Below, one piece after another: positions 7,431 to 16,617 of a DNA stretch of 64,000 nucleotides. Source of the DNA: Rhabdaerophilum calidifontis. GTDB taxonomy: Bacteria > Pseudomonadota > Alphaproteobacteria > Rhizobiales > Beijerinckiaceae. Numbering within the stretch: the stretch's first letter is position 1; every line of letters begins with the position of its first letter. The notes under the pieces are model-generated. The model ran no database searches. It was not told where the DNA came from and worked only from the letters and a program-made list of their open reading frames with translations. The position numbers and the translations under genes are program-made. Where the stretch lies: the NCBI RefSeq assembly GCF_008641065.1, contig NZ_VTRS01000008.1, forward strand, positions 1-64,000, in the 5' to 3' direction.

Positions 7431-9181
7431 TCGGCAGCCTCCGGCCGGCGCAGGCCGGCGATCTCCGACAGGCGCCGCCAGATCTGGTTTGCGACCGGAT
7501 CGAGCCCGTAGCGGGCTTCCATCAGCGCCCGCGCCCGGTCGCGACGCCCGGAATCGGCGCTGCGATTGTCCCGGGCCATGCGCAGCCGCGCCGCAGCGTC
7601 CTGAAGCGAAGGCTCCGCCCAGAGCGAGCCTTCGGCAAAGGGATATTGGCCCGGCTGGACGGGGAGCAGCTTGAAATCGACGGGGTAGCCGTTGGTCTCG
7701 TCAAGATAATCGGTGTTGCCGGACCAGTTGGTCGCCACCACGATTGTTTCGAGCAGCATCGCCTCGGCGATCACTCGCCCGAACCCTTCCGCACGGTGAA
7801 GCGACACGAAGCAATCCGCCGCCGCGACCAGCCCGCAGACTTCCGCCCGGCTCATCGCGCCATCGAGCAGCACGAAGCGCGGATCCGCCGCAACTCTCGC
7901 CTCCAGCGCCGCCAGCGCCTCCGGATGGGCGTGGGAATTGATGGTCTTGATGATCAGGATCTCCCGCCCGTCCCGTGCGGGGAAGGCGGCCTGGAACGCA
8001 TCCATAGCCGCGTCGGGGTTCTTCCGGGCGATGAAGGAGTTGAAATCGAACATCGTGAGGCAGACGAAATCATCACGCCCGATTCCAAGTGTTTCCCGGT
8101 CGAACGGCTCGACGCGCGGCGGGTTGAGGTAGAAGGGCATGAAATAGATCGGCTTGTCCGTGAGCCGGGAATAGACCTCGTGCAGGAACTGGCTCGGCAC
8201 CCAGATCTCGTCGACGAGATCGAATACCCCGCGCCATTCCGGCGGCAGGCTGGTCAGCTCCCAGGGCCAATAGCCGATCCGGTAGCGGCCTGCGAACAGG
8301 TTCGGCCCCTGCTCGACCGCGAGGCGCGCCGTTTCGAACGCCGTCATCGCGAAGATGCTGATCGGGTAGAGCGGCCGGTCGGAATAGAGATGGTTAAGCC
8401 CGGAAGGTGCGCTGGAGCCGATCTTGTCCGAGATATCGACCTTGACCACGGTGCAGGGCGCCCCCGCCCGTTCGAGCGCCTGGACGAGCGCGCGGCTGTC
8501 CTCGCCGATGCCGAAGATGCCTTCGGCGAAGCCGACGACATTGACCCCCGGCATCGCGGGATCGTGACGGAGCGGCGCCGTCCGGCCGAGGGAGGAAGGG
8601 GCTTCGGCCTGCCGCGCCGCCAGGATCCGGAGCCAGGCGATGCGGCCGCGATCGGTGGCGATGTCCGGCTTGTCCGGCCCTTCCGCTTCGTTGAGATGGT
8701 GATAGACGCCGAGCCGCGTCAGCGGGATCGGCAGGCGGGCATAATCCGGGTGCAGTTCCCCGAGGCGCGCGCGTTCGGGCGGCGTCAGCAGCGGTCCGAG
8801 CCGGAGTTCGGGCACGGCGACCAGATAATACCAGGCATGGAACCGGTCCGGATCCCCGATCAGGCCCTGTGCTTCCGGCCTGATCAATGCGACATAGGCG
8901 GCGAGCCGTGTCACGAAAGGCGGCGCTGGGGCTGCAAGGAAGGTCAGATAGGTAGGAGAGAACACCGTCTTCTGGAACCGATGCCGCCCCTCGACGGCGA
9001 ACCAGAGCAGGAATTTCGCCGCACGATCCTCATCGAGATTGTCCGCGAGTGGCTTCAGCGCATGATGCAGCGCGAAAACCGTCATCAGGGTCTGATCGGC
9101 GCGGATTATATCGACGGGGTCTGGTCGAAGCGGGGCGGACTGGTCTTGAAGCAAGGCGCGATCCACACTGCATGCACGCAC
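7406..9181 (-). CDS. Family 4 glycosyltransferase
   Basis: A 591-residue retaining GT-B glycosyltransferase. Residues 1-210 form an N-terminal extension (FALHHALKPLADN, FLLWFAVEGRHRFQ) often seen in glycan-island enzymes. The GT-B part begins near GVNVVGFAEGIFGIGEDSRAL. Its C-terminal half has the EGFGRVIAEAMLLET signature, the E-x7-E region that contacts the nucleotide sugar. The upstream boundary is uncertain: 9181 is a GTG start with weak context, and an ATG occurs at 9085. It converges on the spike-like gene with a 25 bp overlap and diverges from the secreted protein at 9332. Probably cytoplasmic and part of surface-glycan or protein glycosylation; the sugar is unknown. Confidence 0.82.
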   Translation of the reverse strand: MRACSVDRALLQDQSAPLRPDPVDIIRADQTLMTVFALHHALKPLADNLDEDRAAKFLLWFAVEGRHRFQKTVFSPTYLTFLAAPAPPFVTRLAAYVALIRPEAQGLIGDPDRFHAWYYLVAVPELRLGPLLTPPERARLGELHPDYARLPIPLTRLGVYHHLNEAEGPDKPDIATDRGRIAWLRILAARQAEAPSSLGRTAPLRHDPAMPGVNVVGFAEGIFGIGEDSRALVQALERAGAPCTVVKVDISDKIGSSAPSGLNHLYSDRPLYPISIFAMTAFETARLAVEQGPNLFAGRYRIGYWPWELTSLPPEWRGVFDLVDEIWVPSQFLHEVYSRLTDKPIYFMPFYLNPPRVEPFDRETLGIGRDDFVCLTMFDFNSFIARKNPDAAMDAFQAAFPARDGREILIIKTINSHAHPEALAALEARVAADPRFVLLDGAMSRAEVCGLVAAADCFVSLHRAEGFGRVIAEAMLLETIVVATNWSGNTDYLDETNGYPVDFKLLPVQPGQYPFAEGSLWAEPSLQDAAARLRMARDNRSADSGRRDRARALMEARYGLDPVANQIWRRLSEIAGLRRPEAADQPSAIPK

Positions 9182-9331
9182 GGATGCGGCTCCGAATGAA
9201 TGTCTTTTCGTTTAGCGACGGCTGCGGGCGGCGTCCAACGCAAAAAGCCGGGCAGGGCCGTACTGTGGTCATGTTCTAAGGACGACGATCAGGCGGATCG
9301 GCCCAGCCAACGGGCATGGCAGGAGATTGAG

Positions 9332-10498
9332 ATGCGTCTTTCCGGAAACAATGGCGCGGCCCGGATGGGGCGGGTTCTGGGATTTTTGCTCGCGATGGCA
9401 TCCGGGCTCGGGCCATGCCGGACGGTCCTCGCCGAGCCGATGCAGCCCGCATGGAGCGGCATGGTCGCCGGCGCCTATATCTGGGACGGGCTGCCGGAAG
9501 CGCAGGCCGAGCGCGGCTCGGGCGCCGTCGCGCGCGCCGCTGAAATCCTCGCCGAGAATGGTCTGCGCGGCATCCGCCTGATCGTCAATCGCCAGCAATT
9601 GAAGGGCTTCGGCATCGATACCCGCCGATGCGGGGCCTCGCCGGAGACGGATTGCTTTCTCGCCGATCCCGGGTTCCGCAAGGCAATCGCCAATCCCGCC
9701 TTCTCGGTCGTGGCGATCACGCTGCATGAAGTTGCCCTGAGCGGCTGGAAAATGGCCGACCCCGCGCAGCTTGCGCAGCACGAGGCCGCCAGCCTGCGCG
9801 AGTTCAGGCGGTTCCTCGCCGCCCTGCTGCCGATCCTCAAGGATCAGCCCGGAAAAACGATCATCATTGCAAACCGTGAGGGTGATCATTCGATCTATTG
9901 CGGCGCCACCGCGCGCTTCCTCCAGGACGCGCAGTTCAGGACGTCCTGCTTGGGGGAAACCGGCGCCGGTCGATCAGGCCGGCTGGATGCGCGCCGCGAT
10001 GCGCTCATCCGATGGTATCGCGGGCGGCAGCGCGAAATCGAGGCGTTCCGCGCGGCGCACGGCCTGGAGAACCGGCTGCTCCACGCGGTCGAGTTCAACA
10101 CCGTTCATAGGATGAGCGATTTCGAGCAGCGGATCGGTCTCGATCTTCCGCAGACCTTGTTCGACATCGTGCCGCAGGTGAAGCCCGATCTTTGCAGCTA
10201 TTCCGCGTATTCGAGCTTCAACAACGGTTATTCGTTCCGCGAGGATCTGGCGACCATTCGCGCGCATTGCGGGACGGCGGCGATCATCCTGGGCGAACTC
10301 GGCTTCAGCAGCCAGGGTCGAAGCGAGGAGAAACTCGGCGAATTGTATCGCAAGGCCATTGCCGACGCGCGGGCGGGGGGCGTGCGCGCCATCTTCTTCT
10401 GGCAGGGCTTCGAGAGCCGGGCCGCCGGGAAGGAATACGGCCTCTTCAGGCGCGACGGCGTGCCTTTCCACTGGCACCTGCTCCGTCCGGCCCTCTGA
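9332..10498 (+). CDS. Secreted protein resembling clan GH-A glycoside hydrolases
   Basis: A 388-residue protein with an export signal (MGRVLGFLLAMASGLGPC then LAEP). The body reads like a TIM barrel: repeated strand-helix units, the segment VVAITLHEVALSG, an interior HAVEFNTVH and the late strand ILGELGFSS. The glutamate in the last resembles a clan GH-A nucleophile position, and the terminal strand IFFWQGFES also fits. No specific glycosidase family can be named. The ATG at 9332 is preceded by AGGAG at a spacing of 6, which rules out the longer upstream frame. It is single on its strand between glycan-synthesis genes. That suggests a periplasmic or extracellular enzyme that trims or releases the polymer, as in many exopolysaccharide loci. 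This is inference. Confidence 0.55.
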   Translation: MRLSGNNGAARMGRVLGFLLAMASGLGPCRTVLAEPMQPAWSGMVAGAYIWDGLPEAQAERGSGAVARAAEILAENGLRGIRLIVNRQQLKGFGIDTRRCGASPETDCFLADPGFRKAIANPAFSVVAITLHEVALSGWKMADPAQLAQHEAASLREFRRFLAALLPILKDQPGKTIIIANREGDHSIYCGATARFLQDAQFRTSCLGETGAGRSGRLDARRDALIRWYRGRQREIEAFRAAHGLENRLLHAVEFNTVHRMSDFEQRIGLDLPQTLFDIVPQVKPDLCSYSAYSSFNNGYSFREDLATIRAHCGTAAIILGELGFSSQGRSEEKLGELYRKAIADARAGGVRAIFFWQGFESRAAGKEYGLFRRDGVPFHWHLLRPAL

Positions 10499-10508
10499 CG
10501 GGGCGGCG

Positions 10509-11555
10509 CTACGCCCGGATTTTCGTGCCGACGAAGCCGGCATGGATCGCGGCGAGTTTTGCGCGGGATTCGGCGCGCCATTCCTCCGCAACCGTCGCGA
10601 TCGCCTGGGTCAGACGCGGCGTGGTGTGCTTTTCCACCGCATCGATGATCATCCGCTCCGTCAGGCCATTCTGGCGCAATGTGAGGCCGTCGAGCCCGGC
10701 ATCCGCCATCAGGTTGAGGTTCTTGCGCGTCGAGCCGATATTGATGACGAAGCGCTTGTTGAGCAGGCCAAAGACCAGCCCGTGATATTTCATGCTGATC
10801 ACCAGGCTGTCCGTCGCGGCGATCGTGTCGATGATGGTCTCGGGATCGATATAGGGTTCGATGATCGCCACGCGGGTCCGGTGCTTCATGCGGCGGACGA
10901 CGCTCGCCGCGAACACGTAATCCCGCGCGCTGTGGCCGACGCTGAGCGAGGGCATCACGATGTCGAATTTCTCGCAGAGTGCATCGAGAGCCGCCGCCAG
11001 GGCCGTCTTGAGATTCTCGATCTCGACGAAGCGCTCCATCTTCTCGCCGTAGATGATGTGGTAATCATCCGAGAGAAAAACGAAGATGGTCTTCTTCCGC
11101 TTGCCGAAATCGACGGGCGGAACGCTGGCCCTGGCCACCAGCGCCGCAAGCTCCGCAGGGCCGCGCGGCTCCAGCGAGAACACGATATCCGGGATGAAGG
11201 TCGCCTCGAACCCTTCCTTGCGGGCGGCCTCGACATCATCGCGGCTGCGCAGATAGAGCGATTCGATCGTGCCCGGATAGCGGCGCAGGATCTCGAAATC
11301 GTTCGGGCCATGCGGCAGCGAGCAGCCGATCAGATGGAGCGGGACCGGCTTCTTGATCGAGCCGAAGAAGAAGCTGTTGATGACCGCACCGCCGCCGAGC
11401 ACATAGCGGGTTCCGGCCTGCTGCTCGGCGATGGCGCGGACGAATTCAATATCTGCATCCTTGAAGGCGCGCGTGAAAACGGCCTTGAAGGCTTCGTCCC
11501 CGGCATTGCAATAGCCGTAATATCCCAGAATCGCGACCTTGCGTTTCGAAGCCAT
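10509..11555 (-). CDS. Polysaccharide pyruvyl transferase family protein (copy 1)
   Basis: A 348-residue GT-B-like enzyme of the CsaB/WcaK family, which adds ketal-pyruvate from PEP to sugars of surface polymers. Supporting motifs are the N-terminal GYYGYCNAGDEAFKAV, the glycine patch RYVLGGGAVIN, and the C-terminal SMKYHGLVFGL and FVINIGSTRKN segments with the conserved lysine/histidine. The ATG at 11553-11555 has GGGAGAATGG upstream. It converges on the secreted GH-like gene with a 10 bp gap and diverges from the large GT4 gene. The protein at 15592-16617 has the same landmarks and is a diverged paralogue. A role in putting negatively charged pyruvate groups on a glycan is inferred from the family. 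Confidence 0.85.
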   Translation of the reverse strand: MASKRKVAILGYYGYCNAGDEAFKAVFTRAFKDADIEFVRAIAEQQAGTRYVLGGGAVINSFFFGSIKKPVPLHLIGCSLPHGPNDFEILRRYPGTIESLYLRSRDDVEAARKEGFEATFIPDIVFSLEPRGPAELAALVARASVPPVDFGKRKKTIFVFLSDDYHIIYGEKMERFVEIENLKTALAAALDALCEKFDIVMPSLSVGHSARDYVFAASVVRRMKHRTRVAIIEPYIDPETIIDTIAATDSLVISMKYHGLVFGLLNKRFVINIGSTRKNLNLMADAGLDGLTLRQNGLTERMIIDAVEKHTTPRLTQAIATVAEEWRAESRAKLAAIHAGFVGTKIRA

Positions 11556-11742
11556 GCCATTCTCCCATATCGCGACGACTTGTTGCGATGCGGGATGATG
11601 TTGTCAAACGCATTTTGCGCGCGCCTGGCGAGATAAGCACCGGCCGGGACAGATATCCGGCTTGCGGAGACAAGATCAGCGACTATAAACGGGGCCTGAG
11701 CTTCGCTGGCCGCGAAGGGTATTTCTTTTCGAGAAGTCGGCT

Positions 11743-14580
11743 ATGAAAATTGCTTGGCTAAGTCCCTTCGGGCCGACGACCGATATTGGTGCCTTTTCGA
11801 AGTGCATTCTGGATACGGGCCAAGCGCTGACCGCCGGCTCCCAGGATCAGATCGATCTCTTCTGTGAGGTCAATGGCCGCGCCTATGCCTTCGCGGGGCG
11901 GCAATTCAATGTCGCCGAATTTTCTGCGGATTTCTTCCGCAAGAGCTATGATCATATCATCTACAATATCGGGAACAATCAGGAAAATCATCGGTTCATA
12001 AACCAGATGTGCCTGACGATGCCCGGTATCGTCGTTGTGCATGATATGGTCATGCAGCATTATCTTGCCTGGAAGATCTTCGAACAGATTGGTTCTCCGC
12101 TCAAGTATGCGGAGATGGTTGTCAATCTATACGGAGAAGAAGGGCTCTCGATCATCGAATCGTCGAAGATCTGTTCGCAGATTCGCCCGCCGATCTATGG
12201 GCCCTGGGATTCCGATCATGTCCAGCGGCTGCCTGCGCTCGAGCTTTTCCTCGGCCGGGCCAAGGCCGTCATCGTGCACTCGGAATTCGCGCGGACGCAG
12301 ATCGCGCGCTTCACCCAGGCCCCGACCCTCCGGCTGGGCCTGCCCTGCGACCAGAAGCCCGGACTTACCGAGGCCGAGATCGCGGCCTGGCAGACCCGCA
12401 CCCGCTCGGCCCTGCGGACGCATTTCGTGGCCTTCGGGCACATCACCCAGGGCAAGAGCCTGCATCTGCTGCTCGATGCCTTCGCCGAGACGCCGGAACT
12501 CAAGCGGAACGGGCGGCTCACCATCGCCGGCTTTCCGCGCGACCGCGCCTATCTTTCCGAATTGCGGCGCCTCGTCGATCTCCACAAGCTTCAGGATATC
12601 GTGACCTTCGAACTCGGCGTCTCGATGGAGCGCCTGCAGGAGCTGAAGCGCGAGGCCGATGTCTTTCTCAATCTCCGCTACCCGAACACCGAATCGGCCT
12701 CCGGCTCGCTGGTCGAGCAGTTGAACTGCGCCAAGCCGGTCATCGTGCTCGACAGCGGCTGCTATGCCGAATTGCCGGACGACGGCGGCGTGAAGCTCCC
12801 GGTCGGGGTCTCCGCCGGCCAGATCGGCGAGGCCATGCTGGGGCTCGCGCGCGATGCCGAGAAGCGGGTCGCCATGGGGGCGCGCGGCATCGCGCATGCG
12901 CGGGCGATGTCCTCGGACGTCTATGTCCGCCGCCTGCTTGACTTCCTCCGCGCAGCCGCCGCCGATCGGAGCGAGAAGGCGAGCCTCGGCCGCAAGGGCC
13001 GCAAGGCCGCGCCGGCGCCTGTCGCGGAGGCGCCGGCCTTGTCGGTGCCGCAGATCCTTGCGGCCTCCATCGCCGCTGGCGAGGCGCGGCCCTGTCTGGT
13101 CACCTTCCTCAACCTGCCGGTCGAACAGCTGGCGTTCTTCATCCAGGTTGGGGTGTTCGGGCTTGATCGCGCGGCGCGGATCGAGGCCGAGCTGATCCAT
13201 TTCATTCGGCAGGTCGGCCGCCTCGAGGCTTATCTGATCGTCAATCAGGTGATCCGGCTCCGGCAATTCATCCGGCGGGGCGAGGGGGCGTCTCCGGCCG
13301 TGCTGCTGCGCCCGCGGACGCTGGAACTCTGCGCGTTGCTCGAGCCGCGCCGTCTGGCGAAGATCTTCTTCGCGGTCATCCTCGGCCGTTGCGCCGGCGA
13401 GGGGGAGGCGGATGCCTATGCGCGGCAGATCGAGGCAGGCCGCCCGATCCGCGAGGTCGCGCTCGAGATCTTCGGCAGCGAGGAATTCGGGCAGCGCGCA
13501 CTCTCCACGCTCGAGCGCGCGGCGATCCGCCGGGCCGTGACGACGATTCCCATGCGGGAGATGCCGGGGGCGGCCGTGCTGCCCGTTGTCGGGGTAGGAC
13601 GCCCGATCGCCTTCTCGAACGCCGAGGCGGATGCCCAGGCCTGCCTGATCGGCGAATGGCACGATGCCGAACGCGACGGGGTCTGGAGCGGCGGCGCGCA
13701 GGCGGCGATCGTCTTCCGCATGGCGCCAGCGGACGGGCATGATCTCGTGCTCCATTACAGCGGGCTCGATTCCAGCCAGGACACCCGCGAGGTCACGATC
13801 CGGCTTGGAGGCCGGCCGGCCGATCGCCGGGAACACAAGCCGGACGGTTCGGTCGAGCTGCGCTTCTCCCTCGCGGATGACAACGCCCGCGATGTTCTCA
13901 GGCTCGACCTGGATTGCGGGCGGACGCTGCGGCCGATCGATGTGGGGCTCGGGCATGACGAGCGGAATCTCGGGCTTTTCATCCATTCCGTCCGGCTGGA
14001 GACGGCGGTTCCCGCGGCCATGCCCGCGGTGGCGCCCCCGCCTTCCGGTCCGCCTGCCCCCGCGCCCGCTGTGTCGTTGATGGGCGCGGCGGCCGCGCCG
14101 GGCAAGCCGTTCGTTTACGGGGAGCGGCCGCAGATCGGGCAGATCCCGGAGGGGTGGGTCGCCTATCGCCGCGGCGGGATCCGCTGCATCGATGGGCGCG
14201 GCGCGCTGACCTTCCAGGTGACGGGGCTCGTGGATTCGCAGCTCTGCCTGCGTTTCCTGTTGCGCTGCATCCCTTCGGAGGTGATGAGCGGGGCCACCTA
14301 TTGCATGCTGCGCGTGGCGCTCGACGGCACCGTTCTGAGCGATCCCGTGGTGGAACTGGATTCGGATTTCGAGCTTTCCATCGATGTCCAGCCTGATTTC
14401 CGGACCGGTTCCGGCAGCTTCACGCTTGAACTTTCCGCCGCGATCTACGACGACCGCGCCGGGCGGGAAACATCGATCGCGGCCGACGTGATCCTGCTGT
14501 CCTGGGTGCTCGACGAGGGCGAGCGTCCGGAGGCCGCCTCCGCGCGGGCGGAGTCGCTGGCCGCCATCGCCGGCGATTGA
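11743..14580 (+). CDS. Multidomain family 4 glycosyltransferase with DUF4214-like and beta-sandwich domains
   Basis: A 945-residue protein. Residues 1-400 are a GT-B glycosyltransferase: KIAWLSPFGPTTDIG at the start, VAFGHITQGKSLHLLLDAF in the middle and TESASGSLVEQLNCAKPVIV as the nucleotide-sugar signature. Residues about 430-600 are helical and include FFAVILGRCAGEGEADAY and EIFGSEEFGQRAL, which resembles the DUF4214 module common in glycan-island proteins. Residues about 620-760 and 790-925 look like two beta-sandwich units (GEWHDAERDGVWSGG; GWVAYRRGGIRC), possibly carbohydrate-binding. It starts a plus-strand operon running to 18230. The first 400 bp are noticeably richer in A+T than the rest. 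The linkage it makes is unknown. Confidence 0.78.
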   Translation: MKIAWLSPFGPTTDIGAFSKCILDTGQALTAGSQDQIDLFCEVNGRAYAFAGRQFNVAEFSADFFRKSYDHIIYNIGNNQENHRFINQMCLTMPGIVVVHDMVMQHYLAWKIFEQIGSPLKYAEMVVNLYGEEGLSIIESSKICSQIRPPIYGPWDSDHVQRLPALELFLGRAKAVIVHSEFARTQIARFTQAPTLRLGLPCDQKPGLTEAEIAAWQTRTRSALRTHFVAFGHITQGKSLHLLLDAFAETPELKRNGRLTIAGFPRDRAYLSELRRLVDLHKLQDIVTFELGVSMERLQELKREADVFLNLRYPNTESASGSLVEQLNCAKPVIVLDSGCYAELPDDGGVKLPVGVSAGQIGEAMLGLARDAEKRVAMGARGIAHARAMSSDVYVRRLLDFLRAAAADRSEKASLGRKGRKAAPAPVAEAPALSVPQILAASIAAGEARPCLVTFLNLPVEQLAFFIQVGVFGLDRAARIEAELIHFIRQVGRLEAYLIVNQVIRLRQFIRRGEGASPAVLLRPRTLELCALLEPRRLAKIFFAVILGRCAGEGEADAYARQIEAGRPIREVALEIFGSEEFGQRALSTLERAAIRRAVTTIPMREMPGAAVLPVVGVGRPIAFSNAEADAQACLIGEWHDAERDGVWSGGAQAAIVFRMAPADGHDLVLHYSGLDSSQDTREVTIRLGGRPADRREHKPDGSVELRFSLADDNARDVLRLDLDCGRTLRPIDVGLGHDERNLGLFIHSVRLETAVPAAMPAVAPPPSGPPAPAPAVSLMGAAAAPGKPFVYGERPQIGQIPEGWVAYRRGGIRCIDGRGALTFQVTGLVDSQLCLRFLLRCIPSEVMSGATYCMLRVALDGTVLSDPVVELDSDFELSIDVQPDFRTGSGSFTLELSAAIYDDRAGRETSIAADVILLSWVLDEGERPEAASARAESLAAIAGD

Positions 14581-14592
14581 CGGGGACGAGGA

Positions 14593-15567
14593 ATGCTGCT
14601 GCCGCCGATCCAGTTCTTTCATGACCGCTCGCGGCGTGGCGCCGCCTGCAGCCCGGCGCTTCAGCGCTGGCTGGCGGCCTTGCGGCTTCAGGCCAGCGAG
14701 GCGCTCGGCGCGATCGAGATCGTGGAAACCGATGCCGGGGATGACGCGCTCCGCACCGGCCTTGCCGCGCCGCCGGCCCGGCATCTCGACGAGGCGCGTT
14801 TCTGCCTCGATCTGATGTCGGCCGCGGCGATGGGCGGCAATCGGTTCGCGCTGCTGGTGACGGAACTCGAGTCGCAGGTCCGGGCCATGCAGGATCGGCT
14901 CGGCCCCGCTGGGCTGGCCGTGGCGCAGCATGCCCTGGGCTCGGCGCGGCAGATCGTTGCGCTCGACGAGGAAAGCGTTGCCTTCTGCCTCGATTTTACC
15001 GGGCGGGACATCGCCCGTCTGGAGCTTCCCGCCACCGCGAGCCCGCTGGCGGCCCCTTGGGATTCCCGGATCGCGGTGCTGCTGATCCATGACCGCGAGG
15101 CGCTGCCGGATCCGGATGCGCTCACGGTCGAGCTGGCCGCGTTGCGTTTCGAGCCGCTATGCGTCGATCTCGACGACGCCGCCATCGCGCTGACCGAGGA
15201 CATGTCCGGCCGCATCGAGGCTTCGCCGCTGCATATCCATGTTGGCCGCCCCGCCCGCACCATGCCGGGGTTCCGGCTCGCGGATTCGCTGGCCCGCCGC
15301 GCCTGCGTGATCCATTTCCTCGCGGGGCCGGCGCCGCCGGCGGATAGCGCGCCGCGCGATATCGAGATCCGCGATCAGGCCAACGGGTTCGTCGCCTCCG
15401 ATGCCCGACAGGTCGCGCGGGCGCTGAGGGCCTTGGAGGGCGACGCGTTTCTCCGTGTCCTGTTCCAGCGCAATGCCGGCCAGATCCTGCTCGCCTTCAA
15501 CGGCGAAAGGGAGGAGGGGCTCTTGAACTGGTTAAAAAACTCTGCACAGTCGTTGTCGACTTTCTAA
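14593..15567 (+). CDS. Unrecognised protein in glycan operon
   Basis: A 324-residue protein I cannot assign. It begins MLLPPIQFFHDRSRRG and has no signal peptide or membrane span. It contains alternating helices and strands (RIAVLLIHDREALPDPDAL, FEPLCVDLDDAAIAL), reminiscent of a Rossmann-like or response-regulator-like fold without the diagnostic residues. The C-terminal ILLAFNGEREEGLLNWLKN is more A+T-rich at the DNA level. The ATG at 14593 follows GACGAGGA 12 bp after the large GT4 gene, and the next gene starts 24 bp on. Co-transcription implies a role with the glycosyltransferase and pyruvyl transferase, perhaps as a scaffold or regulator. No function is claimed. Confidence 0.7.
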   Translation: MLLPPIQFFHDRSRRGAACSPALQRWLAALRLQASEALGAIEIVETDAGDDALRTGLAAPPARHLDEARFCLDLMSAAAMGGNRFALLVTELESQVRAMQDRLGPAGLAVAQHALGSARQIVALDEESVAFCLDFTGRDIARLELPATASPLAAPWDSRIAVLLIHDREALPDPDALTVELAALRFEPLCVDLDDAAIALTEDMSGRIEASPLHIHVGRPARTMPGFRLADSLARRACVIHFLAGPAPPADSAPRDIEIRDQANGFVASDARQVARALRALEGDAFLRVLFQRNAGQILLAFNGEREEGLLNWLKNSAQSLSTF

Positions 15568-15591
15568 ACTAGAACAGGCAAGGGGAAAGCG

Positions 15592-16617
15592 ATGGCCGTC
15601 ATCCACCTCGTCGGATGGTATGGCAGAGGAAATTGTGGAGATGAGGCTTTCAAGTCGGTTCATCGTTCCCTGTTTCCGAACGACCAGCTATACTGGATCA
15701 CGGAAGCCTCTAACCTGAAGGAGATTCCGCCTGCCGATGTTGTTATCCTCGGCGGAGGCGATGTTTTTCTTGATTATTATATTCGCCTGATTCCCGCGGA
15801 CACGCCGTTCTTCTGCTATGGTGTTGGGCTCGGCTCGCATGAGCAGCGCGAGCATGTCGTGCGCCTCAAGGACCGGATCCCGGCCATCTGGCTGCGCAAC
15901 GCCTCGGATGTCGCCTATCTGCAATCCAAGGGGGTCGCCGCGTTCTTCACGCCGGATATCGTCTTCCAGCTCAGGGAGCAGATGCTCGCGGCGCGCGGCT
16001 CCATTCGGGGCGATACGCCGAAGCGCCTCGGGATCATCGTTTCCAACAACGAATCCCAATTCGCGACCAATACCGGCGATCTCCGCCGCTTCTTCTACAA
16101 CCAGTTCCTGAAGCTGGAACTGGCGATCGCGATCAACGAGATGACGCGATACTACAAGGTCGAGCTGATTCCTTTCTCGGATGACAAGAACGACCGCGAC
16201 ATCATCTTCGCCTATGAGCTGATCTCGGCTTCGGAACGCGGGGCATCCTTCGAGATCGTCGGCCATGGGCAGGACCCGATGGCGATCGCCCGGCTCGTCG
16301 CGGGCTATGACGTCGTCGTGAGCATGAAGTTCCACGGCCTCGTCTTCGCGATCGCGGCCGGAGTTCCCTTCATCAATATCGGTCTTACGCGCAAGACCCA
16401 GCTCCTGTGCCAGGAAAACGGGCTCGGCCATCTGTCCATCGCCCCGTTCTCGCTGACGGTGGACCGTTTCCGGGAATACATGAAGGTGGCGGAGAGCGCC
16501 GAGACCCGCGTGCTGGTCAATGAGCGCGGCGCGGCGCTGTCCGCCGAGGCCGCGCAGGCCGGCGCCGAATTTGTCGCGCAGGTCGAGCGCTTCCTCGCGG
16601 GCCGCGCGCAGCGATGA
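15592..16617 (+). CDS. Polysaccharide pyruvyl transferase family protein (copy 2)
   Basis: A 341-residue paralogue of the protein at 10509-11555. It has GWYGRGNCGDEAFKSV at the N-terminus and VVILGGGDVFLDYY as the glycine patch. SMKFHGLVFAIAAG and FINIGLTRKTQ sit near the C-terminus, matching the family's catalytic region. The predicted reaction is transfer of enolpyruvate or pyruvate ketal from PEP to a surface-polymer sugar. The ATG at 15592 is preceded by AGGGGAAAGCG. The stop overlaps the next start (ATGA), so translation of the unassigned protein at 16614 is coupled to it. The first 200 bp have lower GC than the rest of the gene, a pattern shared with the GT4 gene upstream. Confidence 0.85.
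   Translation: MAVIHLVGWYGRGNCGDEAFKSVHRSLFPNDQLYWITEASNLKEIPPADVVILGGGDVFLDYYIRLIPADTPFFCYGVGLGSHEQREHVVRLKDRIPAIWLRNASDVAYLQSKGVAAFFTPDIVFQLREQMLAARGSIRGDTPKRLGIIVSNNESQFATNTGDLRRFFYNQFLKLELAIAINEMTRYYKVELIPFSDDKNDRDIIFAYELISASERGASFEIVGHGQDPMAIARLVAGYDVVVSMKFHGLVFAIAAGVPFINIGLTRKTQLLCQENGLGHLSIAPFSLTVDRFREYMKVAESAETRVLVNERGAALSAEAAQAGAEFVAQVERFLAGRAQR

Noticed and set aside
12127-15090. A long minus-strand open frame (987 codons) opposite the GT4 operon
   Set aside because: Its translation is low-complexity Arg/Gln/Pro-rich and shares no domain. High GC lengthens antisense frames, and the plus-strand genes have clear domains and ribosome sites.
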